Shown: positions 1 to 7,443, counted from the first letter of the stretch. The stretch is 8,139 bases of DNA from an uncultured Bacillota bacterium (GCA_900555365.1 USKO01000024.1:1-8139); one strand, 5' to 3'. Notes: generated by a model not told the origin, from the sequence alone. Translations and numbers: made by a program.

Positions 1-1815
1 ATAAATCAACTGACGCTAAGCGAAGAGATAGAAGATATCAAGCGTATGTTTATTGTTATGAGTAAGGATATGAGGGTTGTTATCATAAAACTTGCTGGTA
101 TTTATTATGATATCTCAATTTTAGAGCGACCACTTACTCAAAATCAAAAGAATTTTGTTAAACAGGTCAAAGAAATTCATGTTCCGCTGGCTGAAAGACT
201 AGGACTTGATAAACTTAAACAAAATCTCTATGATAATGTTATAAGGCTTGAATATCCACAGGAATATTATAAATTAAAGACTGCAATTGAAAGCCAACGC
301 GAAGAGAATGAAAAGCAACTCGAAATTACTCATGGACGGCTGCAGGCCATTTTAGATGACTTGAAGATAAAAGGACAAATCATATCTAGAATAAAGCATA
401 TTTCTTCAATTTTTAATAAGCTGCACAATAAGAAATTAACTTTGGACCAAGTCTATGATATTTTAGCCATGAGAGTTATTGTGTCAACGATAGAAGAATG
501 CTATGCTGTACTAGGTCGAGTTCATGCAATATACAAACCAATGCAGGGTCGAGTTAAAGACTATATAGCCAATCCTAAGCCTAATGGATATAAATCCTTG
601 CATACAACAGTCATAGTTGAAAATCAGCATCCTCTTGAAATTCAAATAAGAACAAGAAAAATGCATGAAGAATCAGAATATGGCGGCTATGCTCATTGGC
701 TTTACAAAGAGAAAAAAGACAAAAAAGATGATTTTGACAATAGACTGACTTGGTTTAGGCAGACAATTGAAAATGCAAAAAACATGTCTGACCAAGAATT
801 TATTGACACGCTTAAAAGTGACCTTTATAGCGGGGTAATTATTGTTCAAACACCAAAAGGAAGGGTAATTGAGTTTCCAGAAGGCTCTACTGCAATAGAT
901 TTCGCCTATGCAATTCACAGCGATGTTGGGAACAGCTGCGTTGGCGCTAAAATAAACGGGAAATTAAAACCACTAACAACTAAGCTATGTAATGGCGATA
1001 TAGTTGAAATTATCACAAATTCTCACTCAAAAGGACCATCAAGAGATTGGCTTAAATATGTCAAGACGGCTTCGGCTAGAAGTAAAATAAAGAGCTTTTT
1101 CAAAAGTGAGCTCAAGGAAGAGAATATCAGGCTTGGAAAGACCATGTTCAATCAAGCCGTGCAAGATAGAGGTTATATCACATCACAACTTTTAAAAGAT
1201 GAATATTTAGATAAAGTTTTTAGGAAATATAATCTAGACGACATAAATGAACTTTATGCAGGGGTAGGCTCAGGCTCACTTTCCAGCCAATCTATGGTAA
1301 GTAGACTAATTGACCTTTACAATAAGACCAGCAAAGAGCTACCTAAATTAGATTCTGTTGTACATCTAAAACGAAATAAAGAGGGCGTGCTCATAGATGG
1401 AGATAGTGGCATGTTAGTTCGATTTGCTGGATGTTGTAACCCAATTGAAGGAGATGAAATAATAGGGTATATCTCTCGCGGTAAAGGTGTTGCGCTTCAT
1501 AGAAAAACTTGTTCTAATTTGAAATATTTAGAGCCTGAGCGTTTAATAGAAGCAAAATGGCAGCCAAGAGACAATGCAACTTTTTCGACTGTAATAAAAA
1601 TTATTGCAGATAAAGGAGAGAGTAATATTGCCAAATTTTCAGCAAGTATTGCCAGTTTAAAAATTACAATTAAAGGACTTGATGTAAAAGAGGTGGAAGA
1701 CAGCCTAATATGCACCTTGATTGTGGATGTTAAAAACAAGGAAGAGCTTGATAGTATAATGAACTCATTATCAAACATTAAAAATGTGATAAGTGTACAG
1801 AGGAGCGAAGGATGA
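1..1815 (+). CDS. relA: RelA/SpoT-family (p)ppGpp synthetase, 5'-truncated by the window edge
   Basis: Long RSH enzyme that makes the stringent-response alarmone (p)ppGpp by moving pyrophosphate from ATP to GDP or GTP, normally on starved ribosomes. The reading frame is open from base 1 and family similarity runs upstream of the first ATG (46), which has no ribosome binding site, so the true start is outside. 604 residues are visible; full-length family members have about 730. Numbering visible residues: 1-60 is the end of the HD hydrolase domain; 125-235 the synthetase, with D153, an RVKD motif (184-187), NGYKSLHTT with stacking Y197, and E213 of EIQIRT; 278-338 the TGS domain; 470-515 the zinc-finger region with C478, C479, H500 and C504; 530-604 the ACT domain. 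Synthesis therefore looks intact. Oddly, the hydrolase motif normally read KLADRLHNMRT is here KLAGIYYDISI, losing the Asp and Asn, which suggests lost hydrolysis. The stop TGA overlaps the hemZ start by 4 nt. Confidence 0.96.
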   Translation: MNQLTLSEEIEDIKRMFIVMSKDMRVVIIKLAGIYYDISILERPLTQNQKNFVKQVKEIHVPLAERLGLDKLKQNLYDNVIRLEYPQEYYKLKTAIESQREENEKQLEITHGRLQAILDDLKIKGQIISRIKHISSIFNKLHNKKLTLDQVYDILAMRVIVSTIEECYAVLGRVHAIYKPMQGRVKDYIANPKPNGYKSLHTTVIVENQHPLEIQIRTRKMHEESEYGGYAHWLYKEKKDKKDDFDNRLTWFRQTIENAKNMSDQEFIDTLKSDLYSGVIIVQTPKGRVIEFPEGSTAIDFAYAIHSDVGNSCVGAKINGKLKPLTTKLCNGDIVEIITNSHSKGPSRDWLKYVKTASARSKIKSFFKSELKEENIRLGKTMFNQAVQDRGYITSQLLKDEYLDKVFRKYNLDDINELYAGVGSGSLSSQSMVSRLIDLYNKTSKELPKLDSVVHLKRNKEGVLIDGDSGMLVRFAGCCNPIEGDEIIGYISRGKGVALHRKTCSNLKYLEPERLIEAKWQPRDNATFSTVIKIIADKGESNIAKFSASIASLKITIKGLDVKEVEDSLICTLIVDVKNKEELDSIMNSLSNIKNVISVQRSEG

Positions 1816-3212
1816 TAAAGACTAACAAAGAAGAATATTTGACAGAGTTAGAAGATCTTGTAAAACTATTTTCAATAAAAGAGCCTATAGAAATAGAGCA
1901 TATTGAAACCAATACTGCTCAGCTTTATCAAAATAATTTTACAGTGATCTATAAAAATATAAAACGAAAGTATCAATATTCTTTTAAACTAGACTTGTCA
2001 CTTTCATCGCTGCGTCAAAAATCATATAGAAAAAGAATGGTTAAAAATCATTTGTATCTAATTTTATCTTCGCTTTTAAACAAAAAATTGCCATGGGGTT
2101 CTTTGACTGGTGTTAGACCAACAAAATTTGCTAGAGATTTAATAGAATATGGAGAGGCAAAAGATTATCTTATAAGTGAGGTGCTACAAAGAGATTACTT
2201 TGTTTCAAAAGACAAAGCAGAGCTTGTAAATAATATATTAAAAAATCAAAAATGCATAATACGAAATGATAACCTTGTAGATCTATATATTAACATTCCA
2301 ATTTGTCCAACTAGATGCTCCTATTGTTCTTTTATTTCAAGTGAGCTTGTCAAAGTTAAAGATAAGGTCAATTTGTATCTAGATTGTTTGCTAAAAGAAC
2401 TTGAAGCGGTTAAAAACATAATAAAAGACAAAGCCTACATTGTTCGAACAATATATATTGGTGGCGGGACGCCAACAGTTCTGACTGCAAGGCAGCTTGA
2501 TAGACTACTTAGTGCAATTAATTTTCCAGTAAGCGAATTCACTGTTGAAAGTGGACGAGCTGATACTATTACTGAAGAAAAATTGGATATAATGAAAAGG
2601 CATGGAGTTTCAAGAATTTCTATCAATCCTCAGACCTTTTGCGAAGCAACCTTAAAAAGAATTGGAAGAAAACAAAAAAACAGCCAGATTTTATCGGCAT
2701 ATTCACTCGCATTAATAAAAGGATTTGTTGTGAATATGGATATTATTGCCGGCCTTCCAGGCGAAAAATTAGGGATTTTTAAAAGAACAATAAATACAAT
2801 TTTAGATTTATTTCCAAACAATGTTACTGTTCATACATTATCATTAAAAAATGGAGCACTTTTAAAAGAGGATGCTTCATTAGTAAATGAGCGCGATGCG
2901 ACTAGTATGGTTAATTTCGCACAGACTAAATTGCAAGAGATGGGATATAAACCATATTATCTCTATAGACAAAAAAATCAGCTTTGCGGACTGGAAAATG
3001 TGGGCTATTATAGAGATGAAGATGTGTGCATATTTAACATTGATAGCATGGAAGAGACAAACACTATAATTGGCATTGGCGCGGGAGCAATCAGTAAAAG
3101 AGTTTATAGCATTGAAAATAGAATTGAAAGAGAGCCTAATGTAAAATTTATTGAAGATTATATTGAAAGAATAGATCAAATGATTGAGAAAAAGAAAAAA
3201 TTTTATAAATAA
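1812..3212 (+). CDS. hemZ: HemZ-type oxygen-independent coproporphyrinogen III dehydrogenase (radical SAM)
   Basis: Cytoplasmic radical SAM protein of 466 residues, close to the roughly 500 of Bacillus HemZ. The family is annotated as converting coproporphyrinogen III to protoporphyrinogen IX without oxygen. The 4Fe-4S motif CPTRCSYC places Cys 165, 169 and 172, followed by IYIGGGTPT (214-222), the SAM-binding glycine stretch. HemZ-specific signatures are PWGSLTGVRPTK (94-105), VESGRADTITEEKL (245-258), RISINPQT (268-275), PYYLYRQKN (381-389) and GIGAGAISK (421-429). The ATG overlaps the relA stop as ATGA, and AGGAG at 1801-1805 sits 6 nt upstream, which fixes the start and implies translational coupling. 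There is no terminator before the rpsO promoter, so readthrough into rpsO is possible. The porphyrin role is inferred from the family: no other haem gene is in view, and the true substrate in haem-poor anaerobes is uncertain. Confidence 0.92.
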   Translation: MIKTNKEEYLTELEDLVKLFSIKEPIEIEHIETNTAQLYQNNFTVIYKNIKRKYQYSFKLDLSLSSLRQKSYRKRMVKNHLYLILSSLLNKKLPWGSLTGVRPTKFARDLIEYGEAKDYLISEVLQRDYFVSKDKAELVNNILKNQKCIIRNDNLVDLYINIPICPTRCSYCSFISSELVKVKDKVNLYLDCLLKELEAVKNIIKDKAYIVRTIYIGGGTPTVLTARQLDRLLSAINFPVSEFTVESGRADTITEEKLDIMKRHGVSRISINPQTFCEATLKRIGRKQKNSQILSAYSLALIKGFVVNMDIIAGLPGEKLGIFKRTINTILDLFPNNVTVHTLSLKNGALLKEDASLVNERDATSMVNFAQTKLQEMGYKPYYLYRQKNQLCGLENVGYYRDEDVCIFNIDSMEETNTIIGIGAGAISKRVYSIENRIEREPNVKFIEDYIERIDQMIEKKKKFYK

Positions 3213-3224
3213 TTCAAAAAATTG

Positions 3225-3253
3225 TTTACAAAATTTAACAAACATGATATACT
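3225..3253 (+). promoter_or_regulatory. Probable sigma-A promoter of rpsO-pnp
   Basis: TTTACA (3225-3230, 5 of 6 consensus bases) and TATACT (3248-3253, 5 of 6) are separated by exactly 17 nt. A TG at 3245-3246 gives an extended -10 (TGATATACT). It starts 12 nt after the hemZ stop and predicts transcription from about 3260, hence a leader of about 85 nt before rpsO. Read from sequence only. Confidence 0.75.
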
Positions 3254-3265
3254 TACAGAGTCGAT

Positions 3266-3320
3266 GACCTTTTGCGCAGTGAAGAAGAGACCTTCTGACA
3301 CTTTGCTTCGCTTAAGGAGT
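3266..3320 (+). promoter_or_regulatory. Structured rpsO 5' leader, possible S15 autoregulatory element
   Basis: Three nested helices can be drawn by hand. P1 pairs CCTT (3268-3271) with AAGG (3314-3317). P2 pairs 3274-3281 with 3299-3306, with one C-U mismatch and one G-U pair. P3 pairs AGAAG (3283-3287) with CTTCT (3292-3296) around an AGAC loop. The G3276-U3304 pair stacked on C3275-G3305 resembles the GU/GC element that S15 recognises in 16S rRNA and in several rpsO leaders. P1 also buries an AAGGAG (3314-3319) that is not the working ribosome binding site. Structure is seen by pairing; S15 binding is inference from known feedback control of rpsO in other bacteria. Confidence 0.5.
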
Positions 3321-3332
3321 AAATACAAAAAT

Positions 3333-3338
3333 AGGAGG
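3333..3338 (+). promoter_or_regulatory. Ribosome binding site of rpsO
   Basis: A perfect AGGAGG lies 6 nt before the ATG at 3345. It settles the rpsO start against an in-frame TTG at 3222, which lies just before the promoter -35 hexamer, and the out-of-frame ATG at 3341. Confidence 0.9.
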
Positions 3339-3344
3339 AAATGT

Positions 3345-3605
3345 ATGGAAAAGAAAGAAATAATTGATAAATTCAAGCTTTCTGAGAACGATACAGGTTC
3401 AGTTCAAGTTCAAGTTGCGCTTTTGACTGCTAGAATTAACCACTTACAAGAGCACTTGAAGAAAAATCCTAAAGACAATCATTCAAGAAGAGGATTGCTT
3501 CAAATGGTTGGTAAGAGAAAGGGATTTTTGCTTTATCTTAAAGAAAGAGATATTGAAGCTTATAGAAGTCTTATCAAAGAACTTTCAATTCGTGAAGTTA
3601 AATAA
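3345..3605 (+). CDS. rpsO: 30S ribosomal protein S15
   Basis: Primary 16S rRNA-binding protein that binds the central-domain three-way junction early in 30S assembly and contacts the 50S subunit. The 86-residue product beginning [10 protein letters not shown] matches the usual 87-89 residues. Family signatures are [19 protein letters not shown] (16-34), [19 protein letters not shown] (37-55) and KRKGFLLYL (57-65), covering the helices that bind rRNA. The frame stays open back to a TTG at 3222, but the extra residues would be encoded by promoter and leader DNA and have no counterpart in S15. It is followed by pnp, an arrangement conserved across many bacteria, with a strong hairpin in the 83-nt gap. 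Feedback control through the leader is plausible. Confidence 0.98.
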   Translation: MEKKEIIDKFKLSENDTGSVQVQVALLTARINHLQEHLKKNPKDNHSRRGLLQMVGKRKGFLLYLKERDIEAYRSLIKELSIREVK

Positions 3606-3606
3606 T

Positions 3607-3655
3607 TTAAAATTAATAGGGGGAGCATGTTTTTTTGTTCCCTTTTTAATTTTAA
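3607..3655 (+). terminator. rpsO-pnp intercistronic hairpin: leaky terminator or processing site
   Basis: A long hairpin of about 20 pairs. The top is AGGGGGAGCA (3618-3627) with TGTTCCCTTT (3636-3645), three G-U pairs, around an 8-nt T-rich loop. After a bulged T3617 comes a perfect lower stem, TTAAAATTAA (3607-3616) with TTAATTTTAA (3646-3655). The GC-rich upper stem followed by TTTTTAATTTT also reads as a Rho-independent terminator. Because pnp has no obvious promoter of its own, partial termination or RNase processing is more likely than full termination. In Escherichia coli the equivalent gap carries an RNase III-cleaved hairpin used in PNPase autoregulation; sharing that mechanism here is inference. 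Confidence 0.7.
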
Positions 3656-3675
3656 TAAAAAGATGAATAATATTT

Positions 3676-3681
3676 AAGGAG
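3676..3681 (+). promoter_or_regulatory. Ribosome binding site of pnp
   Basis: AAGGAG lies 7 nt before the ATG at 3689. The in-frame TTG at 3683 is only 1 nt from this site, so the ATG is preferred. Confidence 0.85.
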
Positions 3682-3688
3682 TTTGTTT

Positions 3689-5797
3689 ATGAAAGGAGAT
3701 GCAAAAATTTTTAAATTAGACATAGGAGGAAAAGAGGTCAGCTTTGAAACAGGCAGACTTTGTGAGCAGTCAAATGGAAGCTGCCTTGTTAGATGCGGCG
3801 AAACAGTTGTTATGGTCAATGTAACCATGTCGAAACAACCAAGACCAGGAATAGATTTCTTTCCACTTCAAGTAGACTTTGAAGAGAAAATGTATTCAGT
3901 TGGTAAAATTCCAGGAGGTTTTAAAAAGCGAGAAGGAAAACCTTCAGATAAAGCTATTCTTACATCAAGATTGATTGATAGACCTTTAAGACCACTATTT
4001 CCAAAAGGTTTCTACCATGATGTATGCGTTATAGCAACTGCTTTATCAGTGGATCCAGATGTTGCGCCAGAACCACTTGCAATGCTTGGTTCAAGCTTTG
4101 CTTTGACAATATCAGATATTCCTTTTATGGGACCTACTGGCTCAGTTCAGGTGGGACTTGTTGACGGAAAATTTATCATCAATCCAAATGCTGAAGAGCG
4201 AGAAAAATCCCTTATTCATTTGACAGTTGCAGGTACTGATGAAGCAGTGCTTATGGTTGAGGCAGGAGCTAAAGAAGTTCCAGAAGAGACAATGCTAGAT
4301 GCTATAATGTTTGCTCATGAAGAAATTAAAAAGATTGTTGCTTTCCAAAAAGAGGTCAAGGCTGAAATAGGAAAACCAGTCAATGAGAATTTAATTTATG
4401 ATATTGTTCCAGAAGAGATTAATACTGCTGTAAGACAATATGCTGATAAATTGCTTGATCATGCTCTTGATACTTTCGATAGACATGAAAGACAATCGCG
4501 CCAAGACGAAGTCGACAAAGAAACAAAAGAGCATTTTGCTGAGATTTTCCCAGAATCAGAAAAAGCTATTGGTGAAGTTCTCTATAAAATGACTAAGGAG
4601 AAAGTAAGAGCAAAAATATTGAATGAGGGCATTAGACCAGACGGAAGAAGACTAACAGAAATTCGTCCTATTTGGTGCGAAACTGGTATTTTGCCAAGAG
4701 CACATGGAAGTGCAATTTTTACTAGAGGTCAGACACAGGTATTGACAACGCTCACATTAGGTACTGTATCTGATATGCAAAAACTTGATGGCCTTGATGA
4801 TGAAGAAGTAAATAGATATGTTCATCACTATAACATGCCAGCTTATGCAACCGGCGAGGCTAGGGGAATAAAAGTACCAGGAAGACGAGAAATAGGACAT
4901 GGAGCTTTAGCAGAACGTGCTTTAGAGCCTGTCATTCCATCTGAAGAGGAATTCCCTTATGCTTTGAGACTTGTATCAGAAGTTCTTTCTTCAAATGGTT
5001 CATCTTCAATGGCTTCAGTATGCGGCTCAACACTTGCTTTAATGGACGGAGGAGTCCCTATTAAAAGACCGGTAGCTGGAATTGCTATGGGATTGATCAA
5101 GGACGATACTACTGGCAAAGTCGCAGTATTAAGTGATATTCAAGGATTAGAAGATTTCCTAGGTGATATGGACTTCAAAGTTACAGGAACAGAAAAAGGT
5201 GTAACTGCAATTCAAATGGATATCAAAATAAAAGGCATAGACAAGGCAATACTCACAACTGCTTTGAAACAAGCAAGAGAAGGCCGTATGTTCATTATGG
5301 ACAAACTCTTAAGCGAAATTAAAGAGCCAAGAGCACAATTGTCAAAATATGCGCCTAAGATTATTACTTTTAATATTGATCCTGATAAGATTAAAGATGT
5401 TATTGGCTCAGGTGGAAAAACAATCAACAAGATCATTGATGAAACTGGTGTTAAGATTGATATTAATGATGATGGACAAGTCTTTATTGCTTCTCAAGAT
5501 TTACAAAATGCTGAAAAAGCAAAGAAAATTATTCTTGGCATAGTAGAAGATGTTGAAGTAGGCGATGTATATGATGCAAAAGTTGTTAGAATTATGAATT
5601 TTGGTGCTTTTGTTGAATTCGCTGGAAATAAAGAGGGAATGATTCACATATCTAAACTATCCAATAAGAGAATCGCTAAAGTTGAAGATGCAGTAAAAAT
5701 TGGTGATATTATTGAAGCTGAGGTAATTAAAATTGATGACAAGGGCAGAATTGATTTGAAAAGAATTATGCCAAAAGAAACAACTCCTGAAGAATAA
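3689..5797 (+). CDS. pnp: Polynucleotide phosphorylase (polyribonucleotide nucleotidyltransferase)
   Basis: Phosphorolytic 3'-5' exoribonuclease that releases nucleoside diphosphates from RNA and can add tails in reverse. It works as a ring-shaped trimer in mRNA decay. At 702 residues it is full length (Bacillus 705, E. coli 711). Domains: first RNase PH-like about 10-145 ([20 protein letters not shown], 72-91); helical linker about 240-310; second RNase PH-like about 315-545, with [17 protein letters not shown] (398-414), [17 protein letters not shown] (434-450) and the catalytic patch [10 protein letters not shown], where D489, D495 and K497 match the metal-binding Asp 486, Asp 492 and Lys 494 of E. 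coli; KH about 555-618 with the GSGG loop (573-576); S1 about 622-692 ([17 protein letters not shown], 639-655). A short acidic tail follows. It probably shares the rpsO transcript and ends at a strong terminator. No oddity seen. Confidence 0.99.
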   Translation: MKGDAKIFKLDIGGKEVSFETGRLCEQSNGSCLVRCGETVVMVNVTMSKQPRPGIDFFPLQVDFEEKMYSVGKIPGGFKKREGKPSDKAILTSRLIDRPLRPLFPKGFYHDVCVIATALSVDPDVAPEPLAMLGSSFALTISDIPFMGPTGSVQVGLVDGKFIINPNAEEREKSLIHLTVAGTDEAVLMVEAGAKEVPEETMLDAIMFAHEEIKKIVAFQKEVKAEIGKPVNENLIYDIVPEEINTAVRQYADKLLDHALDTFDRHERQSRQDEVDKETKEHFAEIFPESEKAIGEVLYKMTKEKVRAKILNEGIRPDGRRLTEIRPIWCETGILPRAHGSAIFTRGQTQVLTTLTLGTVSDMQKLDGLDDEEVNRYVHHYNMPAYATGEARGIKVPGRREIGHGALAERALEPVIPSEEEFPYALRLVSEVLSSNGSSSMASVCGSTLALMDGGVPIKRPVAGIAMGLIKDDTTGKVAVLSDIQGLEDFLGDMDFKVTGTEKGVTAIQMDIKIKGIDKAILTTALKQAREGRMFIMDKLLSEIKEPRAQLSKYAPKIITFNIDPDKIKDVIGSGGKTINKIIDETGVKIDINDDGQVFIASQDLQNAEKAKKIILGIVEDVEVGDVYDAKVVRIMNFGAFVEFAGNKEGMIHISKLSNKRIAKVEDAVKIGDIIEAEVIKIDDKGRIDLKRIMPKETTPEE

Positions 5798-5812
5798 TAT
5801 AATAGAAATAAC

Positions 5813-5847
5813 AAAACACTAGTATGTCTTGCATACTAGTGTTTTTT
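5813..5847 (+). terminator. Rho-independent terminator of rpsO-pnp
   Basis: A perfect stem pairs CACTAGTATG (5817-5826) with CATACTAGTG (5832-5841) around the loop TCTTG and runs into TTTTTT (5842-5847). The 5' flank AAAA extends the pairing to 14 bp. It lies 15 nt after the pnp stop. On the minus strand the same hairpin is followed by only four T, so it may also weakly terminate the converging desulfurase gene. Confidence 0.93.
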
Positions 5848-5930
5848 ATAACAAATTAAGTTAAAGCTATTATGTTATATAAATATAATTAGTTTTACTG
5901 TCTTTATATTTTATCTATTAGTGTAATTAA
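5848..5930. other. AT-rich gap between converging genes
   Basis: This stretch separates the pnp terminator from the 3' end of the minus-strand desulfurase gene. I see no further hairpin with a T tract on the minus strand, no ORF and no RNA gene. An ATTAGTGT pair (5917-5924 and 5930-5937) is too short to mean much. Confidence 0.5.
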
Positions 5931-7082
5931 TTAGTGTTTTTGATATTTATTATAATTTTGTTTGATGTGTTTTACTGCATAAATAAGGCGCTGAATTTCA
6001 CTAAATGTATTAAAATATGAAATGGAAACTCTTACTGCGCCTTGGCCAATTGTTCCTAAAGCTTTATGTTTTATTGGAGCGCAGTGGTAACCACCTCTAA
6101 CACAAATTTCATATTTTTCATTAAGAATGGTTGCTACTTCATTTGAGTCTAGATTATCAATGTTAAAAGCGACCACACCAAAGCTGTTTTCTGGTTCGGT
6201 ATAACAAGTAACGTCAAGTTTATTGAGCTCAAAATTAAGATATGTTGTCAGGTCATCAATTTTATTTTTAATTTCGTTAAAATTATTTTTTACAAATTCC
6301 AATCCTGCGTTTAAGCCTAAAATTAATGGCGTTGAGATGGTGCCGCTTTCTAATCTTTCAGGAAATATGTCAGGTTGAAAAAGCTCAAGACTGTTTGTTC
6401 CGGTGCCTCCAAAGATTATAGGAGAAGGAGAGTATTTATCATTCATAATTAACGCGCCAATGCTTTGTGGAGCATAAAACCCTTTGTGTCCAGCAACAGA
6501 AAGATAATCAATATGATTTTCTTTCATATCTATTTTGATGTGACCGCAACTTTGTGCGCCATCGACAAGGAAAATAATTTTATTTTTTTCGCAAAACTCT
6601 CCAATTTCTTTTATATCGGCAATGGCTCCATTAACATTTGAAATATGATTGCAAATGATCATGTAGGTATTGGGTCTTATGACCTTTTTAATGTCTTGCA
6701 GGGTTATTCCAACTGGGTTTTCTTGATATGCTATTGAATAGTCGATAACGCCTTTATCCTTTAGATATTGAAGTGGTCTTAACACTGAATTGTGTTCATT
6801 TTCAGTGCATATGACATGCCCATCTTGCTTTGCGGAGCCTTGAATCGCAAGGTTTAAGGCTTGAGTACAATTATGAGTAAAAATCACGCGCTCTGGCGAA
6901 GAGGTGTTGAAATGTTTTGACAGGTTTTCTCTCGTTTGTTCTATTTGCAGGGCTGTTTTAATACTTGCTTGGTGTCCGCTTCTGCCAGGATTGGCGCTAT
7001 AATGAATTAAACTGTCATTCACAGCTTTTAAAACTTCTTTTGGTTTAACATAAGTGCTAGCGCTATTATCTAAATAAATCAT
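5931..7082 (-). CDS. Cysteine desulfurase, class V aminotransferase family
   Basis: PLP enzyme of 383 residues that takes sulfur (or selenium) from cysteine (or selenocysteine) as an enzyme-bound persulfide, releasing alanine. Landmarks: MIYLDNSAST at the N-terminus; H97 in TENEHNSV, stacking on PLP; D174 in LVDGAQS, contacting the pyridine nitrogen; Schiff-base K200 in AGHKG; catalytic C334 in RGGYHCAP. The FGGTGTNS (224-231) and ERLESGTISTP (242-252) segments resemble the am_tr_V/EF2568 branch more than housekeeping IscS. The start at 7082 is chosen because the family begins MIYLDN and AAAGGA lies about 10 nt upstream on the minus strand; a start 18 codons earlier would add unconserved residues. 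No Fe-S scaffold (iscU/sufU) is adjacent. Its divergent neighbour encodes a DUF3343 putative Se/S carrier, so selenium or sulfur delivery is a fair inference. Only weak promoter-like hexamers are visible in the 68-nt divergent gap. Confidence 0.9.
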   Translation of the reverse strand: MIYLDNSASTYVKPKEVLKAVNDSLIHYSANPGRSGHQASIKTALQIEQTRENLSKHFNTSSPERVIFTHNCTQALNLAIQGSAKQDGHVICTENEHNSVLRPLQYLKDKGVIDYSIAYQENPVGITLQDIKKVIRPNTYMIICNHISNVNGAIADIKEIGEFCEKNKIIFLVDGAQSCGHIKIDMKENHIDYLSVAGHKGFYAPQSIGALIMNDKYSPSPIIFGGTGTNSLELFQPDIFPERLESGTISTPLILGLNAGLEFVKNNFNEIKNKIDDLTTYLNFELNKLDVTCYTEPENSFGVVAFNIDNLDSNEVATILNEKYEICVRGGYHCAPIKHKALGTIGQGAVRVSISYFNTFSEIQRLIYAVKHIKQNYNKYQKH

Positions 7083-7138
7083 AGTAAACTTTCCTTTATA
7101 TTTACAATATAGTGCTAATGAGGGATTTTTGTGCATAT

Positions 7139-7144
7139 AGGAGG
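7139..7144 (+). promoter_or_regulatory. Ribosome binding site deciding the DUF3343 start
   Basis: A perfect AGGAGG lies 6 nt before the ATG at 7151. The in-frame ATG at 7112 has no such site and would place this sequence inside the gene, so the shorter protein is preferred. Confidence 0.88.
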
Positions 7145-7150
7145 AAGAGT

Positions 7151-7411
7151 ATGCATTATATATTAGCCGTTTTTAAGTCTCGAAATGAAACTCTATACTT
7201 TTTCAATATGTTTAAATCGAAAAGATTGCCAGCGCAAATTATAAATACTCCTAAAGAAGCTGGTCAGGCATGTGGAATTAGTGTAAGATTTAATGAAAGC
7301 AATTTGTCTATTGCTCAGTCATTTTTACAAACAAAGCCCTTTCGCTCATTTTATGGCTTTTTTAAAGTAACTAAAAAAGGATACAATAATTTTCTAGAAA
7401 GAATTTTATAG
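7151..7411 (+). CDS. DUF3343 small protein, putative Se/S carrier
   Basis: 86-residue soluble protein, the usual DUF3343 size. It has the N-terminal strand MHYILAVFKSRNETLYF, a central INTPKEAGQACGISVRF (31-47) with the family's single conserved Cys (C41) in a CGxxxRF setting, and a terminal YGFFKV strand segment (68-73). The family is labelled a putative selenium/sulfur carrier because it recurs near selD, YedF-like and NifS-like genes; its biochemistry is not settled. If the label is right, C41 would receive a persulfide or selenopersulfide from the divergently encoded desulfurase. No signal peptide or membrane segment. The stop is TAG, with no clear terminator before the transglycosylase gene 99 nt downstream, so readthrough is possible. 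Confidence 0.83.
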   Translation: MHYILAVFKSRNETLYFFNMFKSKRLPAQIINTPKEAGQACGISVRFNESNLSIAQSFLQTKPFRSFYGFFKVTKKGYNNFLERIL

Positions 7412-7413
7412 AT

Positions 7414-7443
7414 TTGATAAATTGAGAGATTTTTAAGTACAAT
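7414..7443 (+). promoter_or_regulatory. Candidate promoter for the lytic transglycosylase gene
   Basis: TTGATA (7414-7419, 5 of 6) and TACAAT (7438-7443, 5 of 6) are 18 nt apart, just after the DUF3343 stop. Transcription from about 7450 would give a leader of about 60 nt. In AT-rich DNA such matches also occur by chance. Confidence 0.5.

Noticed and set aside
673..918. Minus-strand open frame opposite relA (81 codons), and similar ones at 1497-1778, 2435-2626, 2630-2821, 2880-3245 and 5212-5436
   Set aside because: Each lies wholly or mostly opposite a well-recognised gene, shows low-complexity hydrophobic composition and matches no family I know. They are shadows of the true coding strand.
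2887..3069. Plus-strand out-of-frame open frames inside hemZ, pnp (5349-5543) and the transglycosylase gene (7614-7856)
   Set aside because: They are embedded in clear genes and encode repetitive or unrecognisable peptides such as Leu-rich runs from AT-rich codons.
3222..3241. Inverted repeat TTGTT/AACAA around the rpsO -35 as an operator
   Set aside because: Only 5 bp with AT-rich composition; expected by chance and not backed by any known operator.
3222..3344. Long N-terminal extension of S15 from a TTG at 3222
   Set aside because: It covers a good promoter and structured leader, has no ribosome binding site, and S15 proteins never carry such an extension. The AGGAGG before 3345 fixes the short form.
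5836..5945. Similar strings ACTAGTGTTTTTTATA (5836-5851) and ATTAGTGTTTTTGATA (5930-5945)
   Set aside because: One is the terminator arm and T tract, the other the 3' end of the desulfurase gene. A single short imperfect match in AT-rich DNA is not evidence of a duplication or attachment site.
7083..7150. Promoters in the divergent desulfurase/DUF3343 gap, such as TTTACA at 7101 or TATATT on the minus strand
   Set aside because: No partner hexamer at a proper spacing is convincing on either strand, so I did not annotate them, although promoters must exist nearby.
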